Shown here piece after piece: positions 48,896 through 61,432 of a stretch of DNA of 64,000 nucleotides. Below the pieces are notes generated by a model. It had not been told where the DNA came from. It searched no databases and worked only from the letters and a program-made list of their open reading frames with translations. Source of the DNA: Ramlibacter monticola (GTDB taxonomy: Bacteria; Pseudomonadota; Gammaproteobacteria; Burkholderiales; Burkholderiaceae_C); assembly GCF_016722785.1 (NCBI RefSeq), contig NZ_JAEQNE010000001.1, positions 372,001 to 436,000 of the forward strand, written 5' to 3'. The stretch's first letter is position 1. Each line of letters starts with the position of its first letter. The position numbers and the translations under genes are program-made.

Positions 48896-51033
48896 ACCTG
48901 GCCGGTCGGGCTGAATTGCTTGAGGAACAGCTGGCGCGCATGCGCCAGCCACTGCAGGCCCAGCGGCTCGGGCGGCAACACCAGCTTGACCCAGGCGCGC
49001 CCGCCGATGGCGGAAGGCTGCAGCGACGGCACCTCGGCATCCAGCAGGAACACCGGCACGCGGGCGCGCAGGCCCTGCGGGTCGGCCGGATCCACCGGCA
49101 CCGGGCCGCCGAAGCGGTCGCCCAGCGCCGGCGCGGGCAGGTCCAGCGTGGCGCCCGGCGCGGCTTCCGCGAACCGGCCCGCATGGGTCTGCGTGGGCGC
49201 ATCGGCCAGCCGCACTTCGAGTGCGCGCACGCGCCCGCGGGTGCGCAACCAGTCTTCTTCCAGCAGCGCGACGCGCACGTGGGCCGCGCTGCCGGTCAAC
49301 ACGTGCCCCAGCATCGCGCCGCGGTGGGCGAAGCTGCCCGGGAGGTCCTGCGGGCGCGCCCACACGACTTCGCCCGGCAGCTGCGCGCGGACTTCGAGCT
49401 GGGACAGCTGTTCGTCGACGCGGGCCAGTTCGGCGTCGTTGCGCGCCAGGTCCAGCGCAAGGTCGGCGGCACGGGCCGGTTCCTGCAGCAGCGCCCGGTA
49501 TTGCTGCGCGAGCAGTCCGGACCGCTCGGCCTCGATGCGTTCGCGCGCGGCATTCAGCACCGGATCGCGCAGCACCAGCAGCACTTCGCCGGCCTGGGTG
49601 GTGCCGCCTTGCGGCAGTTCCAGCCTCTCGACGAAGCCGTCGCCGCCAGCGCGCAGCTGCGCCTTGTCGGGCGGCCAGACGATCCCGCGCGCCACCACCT
49701 GGTGCGGCGCCGGAACGACCAGCAGCAGCACCGCGAGCCCGCCGGCGAGCACGCCTGCGACGCGCAGCGAACGCCTGCGCGCGAGCGCGTCGGAACCGTC
49801 GCCCGCCGCCCAGCGCCAGGCCTGGCGGGCCAGCCAGGCCAGCACCGCCAGGGCGGCGCCCCATCCGAGCAGCCAGGACTGCTGTCCGATCCAGAACACC
49901 AGCCCGAGCAGCAGCAGCACGCGGTACGCCAGCGACGCCGGCGCGTAGAGGGCCAGCCACTTGGCCTCGCCGGGCGCGAGCAGGGGCGCCGGGCCCGGAG
50001 TCCCCGCGCCGTTCCACCGGCGCCAGCGGCGCGTCCACCAGGCCTGGCTGCGCAGGGCGAGGTTCGGCAGCTGCAGCGCGTCGCACAGCATGTGGTAGCC
50101 GTCGAAGCGCACCAGCGGGTTGGCGTTGAACAGGAGGGTCGAGACCGAGCAGATCAGCGCGACCACCAGCATCGCGTCGCGCAGCACGCCGGGGCTCAGC
50201 GCCAGCCACGCGCCCAGTGCCAGGCAGGCGAGGCCGATCTCGACCACGATGCCGGCGGCGCTGACCACGAGCCGCTGGCGCGGGCAGGCGAAGGCGTTGG
50301 CCGCGGTCGCATCCACGTAGGGCGCGGGGGTCAGGAACATCACCGTCACGCCGAGGTCGCGCACTTCGCCGCCGTGGCGCCGCACCGCCAGCCCGTGCCC
50401 GAGTTCGTGCAGCAGCTTGAGCACCGGGTAGACCAGCCAGGCGATGAAGTAGTTGGCGGGCGATGCGAACAGGCGCTTCGCATCGGCCTGCAGTTCCGGG
50501 AAGCTGGCGCCGGCGGCCAGCAGCGCCAGCAGCACCGTCGCCAGCCAGGCGAAGAAGGCCGGGGGCCGGAACAGCCAGTGCGCCAGCGGCGCCAGCGTTT
50601 CCAGCAGCGGCCCCGGATCGAGCAGCGGCATGCGCAGCATCAGCGGATTCATCATGCCGCGCCGGCGCTGCCGCCCTTCCTCGCCGCGGCGCGCGAACAG
50701 CAGCGACAGGTTGGGCGCCGAGTCGAAGCGGATCATGCCGCCGCGGAACAGCTGCGCGAGCAGGTGCAGCACCTCGTCCTGCGTGGGTGCGTCCTCGCGC
50801 CGGTGCGCGAGCTGGCGCTGCCACAGTTCGTCCAGCGTGGCGCGGCCGTCGAAGCGGCCCACCAGCGCATAGGCCGCGGGATTCAGGCGCAGCTGCCGCC
50901 CCGAGCCCGGTTCGACCAGCACGTGCCAGGCCTGTCCGCGCACCTGCTGGCGCACGATGCGCAGGCCGGGCACGAGGCTCGCGCGCAGGCCCGCGACGCG
51001 ATGCCACGAACTGCTCACCAGCGGCTGGTTCAC
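48892..51033 (-). CDS. PqqD-like / M50 zinc metalloprotease-like / HlyD fusion membrane protein
   Basis: A 713-residue inner-membrane protein starting at a GTG that overlaps the previous stop (GTGA). An N-terminal soluble domain (about residues 30-105, 'LRLNPAAYALVGRFDGRATLDELW') resembles PqqD-like peptide-binding modules. The M50/site-2-protease core has HELGH at about 209-213 ('LKLLHELGHGLAVRRHG') and the second motif 'NANPLVRFDGYHML' (about 302-315), within several transmembrane helices. After further helices (about 345-445), a HlyD-like periplasmic part carries a lipoyl half ('GGDGFVERLELPQGGTTQAGEVLLVLRDP'), a helical hairpin and a beta domain. Proteins of this build occur with peptide or protein exporters. 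Zinc ligands appear intact, so leader cleavage is possible but unproven. Confidence 0.85.
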   Translation of the reverse strand: MNQPLVSSSWHRVAGLRASLVPGLRIVRQQVRGQAWHVLVEPGSGRQLRLNPAAYALVGRFDGRATLDELWQRQLAHRREDAPTQDEVLHLLAQLFRGGMIRFDSAPNLSLLFARRGEEGRQRRRGMMNPLMLRMPLLDPGPLLETLAPLAHWLFRPPAFFAWLATVLLALLAAGASFPELQADAKRLFASPANYFIAWLVYPVLKLLHELGHGLAVRRHGGEVRDLGVTVMFLTPAPYVDATAANAFACPRQRLVVSAAGIVVEIGLACLALGAWLALSPGVLRDAMLVVALICSVSTLLFNANPLVRFDGYHMLCDALQLPNLALRSQAWWTRRWRRWNGAGTPGPAPLLAPGEAKWLALYAPASLAYRVLLLLGLVFWIGQQSWLLGWGAALAVLAWLARQAWRWAAGDGSDALARRRSLRVAGVLAGGLAVLLLVVPAPHQVVARGIVWPPDKAQLRAGGDGFVERLELPQGGTTQAGEVLLVLRDPVLNAARERIEAERSGLLAQQYRALLQEPARAADLALDLARNDAELARVDEQLSQLEVRAQLPGEVVWARPQDLPGSFAHRGAMLGHVLTGSAAHVRVALLEEDWLRTRGRVRALEVRLADAPTQTHAGRFAEAAPGATLDLPAPALGDRFGGPVPVDPADPQGLRARVPVFLLDAEVPSLQPSAIGGRAWVKLVLPPEPLGLQWLAHARQLFLKQFSPTGQV

Positions 51034-52418
51034 CAGGGGCTCACCTTCCACCAGGCCAGGCGCAGCCAGTCGAGCCCGCGGTGCGCCAGGATCCAGGCGA
51101 GCGGGCGCCAGCCGGCCTCCACCTTGCCCACGCCGCTGAGGCCGGGGCGCAACTGCGGCGGGGTCTGCTCCAGCGCCGCCTCCACCTCGAAGAAGTTGCG
51201 GCCGTCGGCGGCGGAGGCCACCGGCACGATGCGGCGCGTGACGAAGGACAGCGTGCGATCGGGCCGGGCCGCCAGCGCGAGTTCGCCGCGCTGGCCGGGA
51301 CGCAGGGCGGCGACGTCGGCCTCGTCCACTTCGAGGATCAGGCGGAAGCTGTCGTTGGGGGCCAGCACCATCAGCACCTCGCCCCGCTGCACCGGCGCGC
51401 CCAGGCTCTGGCCCAGGTCGCCCTTGATCACGATGCCGTCGAAGGGCGCCTCGATGCGCGCGCGCGCCAGCTGCCCCTCCACCAGGGCCAGCAGGGCCTG
51501 GGCCTCGGCGGCCCGGGCCTGCAGCGTCACCATCTGCGCGCGGTCGGCGCGGGCCTGCGCCGCGCGGTAGGCGTTCTCGTGCTGGCGCAGCTCGCTCTCG
51601 CGCCGGCGCCGGTCCAGCTCCAGGTCCTGCGAGGAGAGTTCCGCCAGCACCTGGCCGGCCTGCACGCGGTCGCCGGGACGCACGTTGGCCTGCTGCAGGA
51701 AGCCGTCGGTGGCAGCCACGATGGCCCGCTGCACCGAGCCTTCCAGCCGCGCCGGCGCGCTCACCCGCCACGGCACCGGCACCGCGAGCGCCGCCACCAC
51801 GACGAGGGCGCCGCCCGCCAGGGCCTGGCGGCGACGCCCGGGCCGGGCGAACTGCTCGCGCCAGGACTGGCGCAGGCGCGCGTGCCAGGGCAGCGCCAGC
51901 TGCCGCTTCAGTTCGAACACGGGACCGGCCAGGCGGGCCACGTCGGCCAGCAGGGCCAGCTCCGGCAGGGTGAAGTGCCTGGCCGAGCGTTCCAGCACGA
52001 TGGCGCCCACGATGCGCGTGCCTTCCACCAGCGGGATGCTGCAGGCCGCGCCGGTGCCGGCCAGCTGCCGCTGCGCCACGGTGATGAAGTCATGACCGGA
52101 GGGCGGCGGCCAGGCCACGCCATTGGCCTGGTCGATCGCCTCCTGCATCGCATCGAGCAGCGCCGCGGCGGCGGGCTGCCCCGGCTGGAGGTCGGCGGGA
52201 TGGGAGCTGCCGGCCAGCCGCAGCCCTTGCGGGCCCAGCATGCCGACTGATGCACGCGCGCAACAAAGTTGCTCGCAAAGCTCCGCGCCGAAGGCCGCGG
52301 CGGCCTCCGGAAGCGCCGCGCGCGCGAGCGCGGCGCCCAGGGGCCGCAGCAGGTGCGGCGCCTTTTCAGGCGCTGTGAGGCGGGAAATGCCCTGGGGCGG
52401 AGGCGACGAGAGGTCCAT
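51030..52418 (-). CDS. GAF-HlyD fusion membrane adaptor
   Basis: A 462-residue protein, first gene of the operon. A cytoplasmic GAF-like domain (about residues 30-170, 'GTGAACSIPLVEGTRIVGAIVLERS') is followed by one transmembrane helix (about 199-216, 'ALAGGALVVVAALAVPVPW'). A HlyD-type periplasmic part comes next: lipoyl half 'ATDGFLQQANVRPGDRVQAGQVLAEL', a helical hairpin (about 264-335), second lipoyl half 'IEAPFDGIVIKGDLGQSLGAPVQRGEVLMVL', and a beta barrel. GAF domains bind small molecules or mediate dimerisation, so adaptor function may be gated from the cytoplasm. The 89-bp upstream spacer must hold the operon promoter; I could not assign -35/-10 boxes. Confidence 0.85.
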   Translation of the reverse strand: MDLSSPPPQGISRLTAPEKAPHLLRPLGAALARAALPEAAAAFGAELCEQLCCARASVGMLGPQGLRLAGSSHPADLQPGQPAAAALLDAMQEAIDQANGVAWPPPSGHDFITVAQRQLAGTGAACSIPLVEGTRIVGAIVLERSARHFTLPELALLADVARLAGPVFELKRQLALPWHARLRQSWREQFARPGRRRQALAGGALVVVAALAVPVPWRVSAPARLEGSVQRAIVAATDGFLQQANVRPGDRVQAGQVLAELSSQDLELDRRRRESELRQHENAYRAAQARADRAQMVTLQARAAEAQALLALVEGQLARARIEAPFDGIVIKGDLGQSLGAPVQRGEVLMVLAPNDSFRLILEVDEADVAALRPGQRGELALAARPDRTLSFVTRRIVPVASAADGRNFFEVEAALEQTPPQLRPGLSGVGKVEAGWRPLAWILAHRGLDWLRLAWWKVSPW

Positions 52419-52507
52419 GGTTACAGATCCCTACAATTGTCGCCTCCTCAACCGTAGCTGGCGAGGAAATATGCGCGGTTCCGCGCCGCGCGGCAGGGAC
52501 TACGGGT

Positions 52508-55038
<2,531 letters not shown>

Positions 55039-55045
55039 GTCGTTC

Positions 55046-55903
55046 TCACTTGCCCTGCGGCTGGGAGGCTTTGTTCTGGGGGGTCGGCGCGCCGGTGCCG
55101 CGGACCAGGAGGAAGGAGCTCACGCCCTGCACGAAACGGTCGGAGGCCTTCAGGGCCGCGGCCTTGCAGGCCTCGGCGGCGAGCTCGCGGCAGGGGAACA
55201 CCTGCGAGAACTCCAGCAGGGCCGAGTCCTGGGACACCAGGTAGCGCGTCACGCCGACCGAGCGCAGCTGCTTCGCGTTCTCGTCGGCGTGGGTGCGGTA
55301 GGGGAAGTTGGGGTCGGCGACGCGGTTCGGCACGATCCGCTCCAGCCCCTCGCCGAGCCCGGAGTTGATCCGGGCGAACTCGATGCCGCGCGCCTCCATG
55401 GCCTTGCGCTGTTCCGGGCTGCGCGGCTCCCAGGCCTTCAGCACCGACTCGCGGTCGTGCGGCCGGTCCTGGCGCAGGCGTGTGACCACCACGGCGGACA
55501 CGGGGCCGAGCGGATCCGCGGCGACGCCCTCGGGATCGGGCACGAACAGGATGTGGGAGGTGTCGACTTCCTTGCCGTGCGCGAGGACCACGGCTTCGCG
55601 CACCGACACGATCTTCTCGTCGCGCAGCTGCGGCAGCTTCAGCATGATCCCGGAAACGCCCGAGCGGTACTCGCCGTTCTCGAAGCGGTAGGCGCCTTCG
55701 GGCAGCGGCTTGAACTCGCGCTTGTTCTCGCCCGGCTTGCCACCGGGGACCGGGACCAGCTGCTCCTGCAGCACCTTGCCGAGCGCGGGGCCCTGGGCGG
55801 CGGACGCCGCGGCCTTCGGTGCGGCGGCCTGCTGCGCGCCGGCGGCGGCGCAGGCCAGGGCCAGCAGCGCGGCGGCCGCGCGGGGGGACGGCAACTTCTT
55901 CAC
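55046..55903 (-). CDS. Secreted protein of unknown function inside the pcc operon
   Basis: I do not recognise a family. From the GTG at 55903 (GGGAG 9 bases upstream) the product has 285 residues with a Sec signal peptide 'KKLPSPRAAAALLALACAAAGA'. An in-frame GTG at 55924 overlaps the pccB stop and would add seven residues. After an Ala/Gln-rich linker come beta-rich segments ('GAYRFENGEYRSGVSGIMLKLPQL', 'VSREAVVLAHG'-like region, 'FVPDPEGVAADPLGPVSAVVVTRL') and two Cys in 'QVFPCRELAAEACKAAALKASDRF', possibly a disulfide. It is placed 7 bp before pccA on the same strand; why an exported protein sits in this cytoplasmic pathway is unclear. Confidence 0.65.
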   Translation of the reverse strand: MKKLPSPRAAAALLALACAAAGAQQAAAPKAAASAAQGPALGKVLQEQLVPVPGGKPGENKREFKPLPEGAYRFENGEYRSGVSGIMLKLPQLRDEKIVSVREAVVLAHGKEVDTSHILFVPDPEGVAADPLGPVSAVVVTRLRQDRPHDRESVLKAWEPRSPEQRKAMEARGIEFARINSGLGEGLERIVPNRVADPNFPYRTHADENAKQLRSVGVTRYLVSQDSALLEFSQVFPCRELAAEACKAAALKASDRFVQGVSSFLLVRGTGAPTPQNKASQPQGK

Positions 55904-55920
55904 GGCCAACGGCTCCCGTG

Positions 55921-57453
55921 TCACAGCGGAATGTTCCCGTGCTTGCGCCACGGGTTCTCGAGTTTCTTGTCGCGCAGCATCACCAGCGAGCGGCAGATGC
56001 GCTTGCGGGTCTCGTGCGGCAGGATCACGTCGTCGATGAAGCCGCGGGCGCCGGCCACGAAGGGGTTGGCGAAGCGGGCCTTGTATTCCGCCTCGCGGGC
56101 GGCCAGCTTGTTCGGGTCGCCCTTGTCCTCGCGGAAGATGATCTCCACCGCGCCCTTGGCGCCCATCACCGCGATCTCGGCGTTGGGCCAGGCGAAGTTG
56201 ACGTCGCCGCGCAGGTGCTTGGAGCTCATCACGTCGTAGGCGCCGCCGTAGGCCTTGCGGGTGATGACCGTGACCTTGGGCACGGTGCACTCGGCGTAGG
56301 CGTACAGCAGCTTGGCTCCGTGCTTGATGATGCCGCCATACTCCTGCGCGGTCCCGGGCATGAAGCCGGGCACGTCGACGAAGGTGACCACCGGGATGTT
56401 GAAGGCGTCGCAGAAGCGCACGAAGCGCGCCGCCTTGATCGAGCTCTTGATGTCCAGGCAGCCGGCCAGCACCAGCGGGTTGTTGGCCACGATGCCCACC
56501 GTCTGGCCTTCCATGCGGGCGAAGCCGATCACGATGTTCTTGGCGTAGTCGGGCTGCAGTTCGAAGAAGTCGCCGTCGTCCACCGTCTTGACGATCAGCT
56601 CCTTCATGTCGTACGGCTTGTTCGGGTTGTCCGGCACCAGCGTGTCGAGCGAGAAGTCCATGCGGTCGGCCGGATCGTTGCTCGGGCGCACCGGCGGCTT
56701 CTCGCGGTTGTTCAGCGGCAGGTAGTTGTAGAGGCGGCGCAGCATCACCAGCGCCTCGACGTCGTTCTCGAACGCCAGGTCGGCCACGCCGCTCTTGCCG
56801 GTGTGGGTGGTGGCGCCGCCCAGTTCCTCGGCAGTCACCTCCTCGTGCGTCACCGTCTTCACCACCTCGGGGCCGGTCACGAACATGTACGAGCTGTCCT
56901 TCACCATGAAGATGAAGTCGGTCATGGCCGGCGAGTACACGGCGCCGCCCGCGCAGGGGCCCATGATCATGCTGATCTGCGGGATCACGCCCGAGGCCAT
57001 CACGTTGCGCTGGAACACGTCGGCATAGCCGCCCAGGGAGGCCACGCCTTCCTGGATGCGGGCGCCGCCGGAGTCGTTGAGGCCGATCACGGGCGCGCCG
57101 ACCTTCATGGCCTGGTCCATGATCTTGCAGATCTTCTCGGCATGCGCCTCGGACAGCGCGCCGCCGAAGACGGTGAAGTCCTGGCTGAAGACGAAGACCA
57201 GGCGGCCGTTGATCATGCCGTAGCCGGTGACGACGCCGTCGCCGGGGATCTTGTTGCCCTCCATGCCGAAGTCCGTGCAGCGGTGCTCCACGAACATGTC
57301 CCATTCCTCGAAGGTGCCTTCGTCGAGCAGCAACTCGACGCGCTCGCGCGCGGTCAGCTTCCCGCGCTTGTGCTGCGCGTCGATGCGGCGCTCGCCGCCG
57401 CCGAGGCGGGCGGCGTCGCGCTTCTTCTCCAGTTGTTCCAGGATGTCGTGCAT
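55921..57453 (-). CDS. pccB: Propionyl-CoA carboxylase carboxyltransferase beta subunit
   Basis: A 510-residue crotonase-fold carboxyltransferase. The ATG at 57453 has GGAG 7 bases upstream and gives '[20 protein letters not shown]', the usual PccB start; an upstream in-frame ATG (57495) would overlap meaB and lacks family character. Seen: '[23 protein letters not shown]' and '[21 protein letters not shown]' (N-domain acyl-CoA/oxyanion region), and '[30 protein letters not shown]' and '[19 protein letters not shown]' (C-domain). It works with PccA. Confidence 0.93.
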   Translation of the reverse strand: MHDILEQLEKKRDAARLGGGERRIDAQHKRGKLTARERVELLLDEGTFEEWDMFVEHRCTDFGMEGNKIPGDGVVTGYGMINGRLVFVFSQDFTVFGGALSEAHAEKICKIMDQAMKVGAPVIGLNDSGGARIQEGVASLGGYADVFQRNVMASGVIPQISMIMGPCAGGAVYSPAMTDFIFMVKDSSYMFVTGPEVVKTVTHEEVTAEELGGATTHTGKSGVADLAFENDVEALVMLRRLYNYLPLNNREKPPVRPSNDPADRMDFSLDTLVPDNPNKPYDMKELIVKTVDDGDFFELQPDYAKNIVIGFARMEGQTVGIVANNPLVLAGCLDIKSSIKAARFVRFCDAFNIPVVTFVDVPGFMPGTAQEYGGIIKHGAKLLYAYAECTVPKVTVITRKAYGGAYDVMSSKHLRGDVNFAWPNAEIAVMGAKGAVEIIFREDKGDPNKLAAREAEYKARFANPFVAGARGFIDDVILPHETRKRICRSLVMLRDKKLENPWRKHGNIPL

Positions 57454-57472
57454 ATCGTTCTCCAGATTCTCG

Positions 57473-58486
57473 TCATGCCGGGGGGAACCCGGCACCCATG
57501 GCCTGGAGCAGTTGCCGCGCGGCGGTCGAGGCCGCCAGCGTGCCCTGCTCCACTTGTTTCGTCATTTCGGGCAGCCGCGCCCGGATTTCGGGGTGCTGCC
57601 GGAAGGCCTGCTTCAGTCCGCTCTCGATGCGCTCCCACATCCACGCCAGGGCCTGCTGCCGCCGCCGCGCCGCCAGCCGGCCGCTGGCCTCCTGCAGGTT
57701 GCGGAAACGCGTGACCGCCTGCCAGAACTTGTCGATGCCCTCGGCCTTGAGGGCACTGAGCTGCAGCACCTGAGCATGCCACAGGGTGGCGTCGTGCTGC
57801 GCATGTCCCGGATGGCCGTGCTGGCCGAGGATGCGCAGGGCGCTGGTGATCTGCGCCTGGGCGCGCGTGGCGGCGTCACGGTCGAGGTCGGCCTTGTTGA
57901 TGACCACCAGGTCCGCCAGTTCCATCACGCCCTTCTTGATCGCCTGCAGGTCGTCGCCCGCGTTGGGCAACTGCAGCAGGATGAACATGTCGGTCATGCC
58001 GGCGACCGCGGTCTCGCTCTGGCCCACGCCGACGGTCTCGACGATCACCACGTCGAAGCCGGCGGCCTCGCACACCAGCATCGCCTCGCGCGTCTTCGCT
58101 GCCACGCCGCCGAGCGTGCCGCTGGACGGGCTCGGCCGGATGTAGGCCTGCGGCTGCACCGAGAGCTGCTCCATCCGCGTCTTGTCGCCGAGGATGGAAC
58201 CGCCCGAGATGCTCGACGACGGGTCGATCGCCAGCACCGCGACGCGGTGCCCGCGCGCGATCAGGTCCAGCCCCAGCGCCTCGATGAAGGTGCTCTTGCC
58301 CACGCCCGGCACGCCGCTGATGCCCAGGCGGAACGACTGGCCGGTGTGCGGCAGCAGTTCCGTGAGCAGCGCGTCCGCCTGCGCGCGGTGGTCGGCGCGG
58401 GTGGACTCCAGCAGCGTGATCGTCTTGGCGATCGCGCGGCGTTGCTGCGGGCCGGGGGCGGCGAGGAGGGAGGACTTCAGGTCCAT
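57473..58486 (-). CDS. meaB: Methylmalonyl-CoA mutase-associated GTPase MeaB
   Basis: A 337-residue G3E-type GTPase, chaperone for loading and protecting the cobalamin cofactor of the mutase. Walker A '[17 protein letters not shown]' (about residues 57-73), '[20 protein letters not shown]', 'VGVGQSE', the GTP-specificity motif 'VVINKADLD', and a C-terminal dimerisation helix region are visible. Formerly called ArgK. It lies 32 bp after the mutase gene, the classic pairing. Confidence 0.94.
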   Translation of the reverse strand: MDLKSSLLAAPGPQQRRAIAKTITLLESTRADHRAQADALLTELLPHTGQSFRLGISGVPGVGKSTFIEALGLDLIARGHRVAVLAIDPSSSISGGSILGDKTRMEQLSVQPQAYIRPSPSSGTLGGVAAKTREAMLVCEAAGFDVVIVETVGVGQSETAVAGMTDMFILLQLPNAGDDLQAIKKGVMELADLVVINKADLDRDAATRAQAQITSALRILGQHGHPGHAQHDATLWHAQVLQLSALKAEGIDKFWQAVTRFRNLQEASGRLAARRRQQALAWMWERIESGLKQAFRQHPEIRARLPEMTKQVEQGTLAASTAARQLLQAMGAGFPPA

Positions 58487-58518
58487 CTAATGGGGGTCAG
58501 ATTCCAATTTCCGCAACT

Positions 58519-60681
<2,163 letters not shown>

Positions 60682-60698
60682 CGGGCGTTCCTCTGCAG

Positions 60699-60717
60699 CC
60701 GTGTCTTTTTGACACGG
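60699..60717. promoter_or_regulatory. Inverted repeat in the mutase leader (possible operator)
   Basis: CCGTGTC-TTTTT-GACACGG is a perfect 7-bp inverted repeat centred 27 bases before the mutase start. Between it and the regulator gene lies an A+T-rich stretch (60724-60770) that is unusual for this window and contains the palindrome ATGATTCAT. These are the likely promoter and binding sites of the divergent GntR-type regulator. Confidence 0.45.
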
Positions 60718-60772
60718 ACGCGGCATGATACATGATTCATAATTATTGATAAAGAATTTCGTACTGCCTAGA

Positions 60773-61420
60773 ATGGCTCCCATGATCGCAGCAGCCCTCG
60801 CTTCCCGTACCCCCCTCTACGAGGAGGTCGCGGAGCTGTTGCGGCAGCGGATCTTCCGCCGCGAACTGGAACCCGGCAGCTGGATCGACGAGGTCCGGCT
60901 CGCGCAGGAGTACGGCATCAGCCGCACGCCCCTGCGCGAGGCGCTCAAGGTGCTGGCCGCCGAAGGCCTGGTCACGATGAAGATGCGGCGCGGCGCCTAC
61001 GTCACCGAGGTGTCGGAGCGCGACCTGGCCGAGGTCTACCACCTGCTCGCGCTGCTCGAGAGCGACGCCGCCGCGGTGGTCGCGGAGCGGGCGGCGGATG
61101 CGGAACTGCGGGAACTGCAGCAGCTCCATCAGGAGCTCGAAGGCGCCGTCAAGGACCGCGAGCGCTTCTTCGAGGTCAACGAGCGCTTCCACATGCGCCT
61201 GCTGGAACTGGCCAACAACCGCTGGCGCAACCAGATGGTGGCCGACCTGCGCAAGGTGATGAAGCTCAACCGGCAGCACTCGCTGCTGAAGTCGGGGCGG
61301 ATCGAGGAGTCGCTGGAGGAACACCGCGCCGTGATGGACGCGATCGTGCAGCGCCGCCCGGAGGCCGCGCGCGAAGGCATGCAGCGCCACTTCCGCAGCG
61401 GGCTGGAAGCGGCCACCTGA
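60773..61420 (+). CDS. GntR-family (FadR/FCD type) transcriptional regulator
   Basis: A 215-residue regulator; ATGs at 60773 and 60782 are both possible starts. The winged helix covers about residues 10-75 ('[47 protein letters not shown]'). The C-terminal all-helical FCD effector domain has candidate metal or ligand residues in '[14 protein letters not shown]' and '[10 protein letters not shown]'. Being divergent from the mutase operon, it probably represses that operon until propionyl-CoA, methylmalonyl-CoA or a related acid binds (inference). Confidence 0.9.
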   Translation: MAPMIAAALASRTPLYEEVAELLRQRIFRRELEPGSWIDEVRLAQEYGISRTPLREALKVLAAEGLVTMKMRRGAYVTEVSERDLAEVYHLLALLESDAAAVVAERAADAELRELQQLHQELEGAVKDRERFFEVNERFHMRLLELANNRWRNQMVADLRKVMKLNRQHSLLKSGRIEESLEEHRAVMDAIVQRRPEAAREGMQRHFRSGLEAAT

Positions 61421-61432
61421 GGCCGCCCCGGC

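Noticed and set aside
52419..52507. Promoter boxes for the giant-protein operon
   Set aside because: An ACAATTGT palindrome (52433-52440) is present, but no -35/-10 pair with acceptable spacing could be defended.
61409..61426. Hairpin GCGGCC/GGCCGC over the end of the GntR-type gene
   Set aside because: Perfect 6-bp stem but no T-run on either strand, so not called a terminator.
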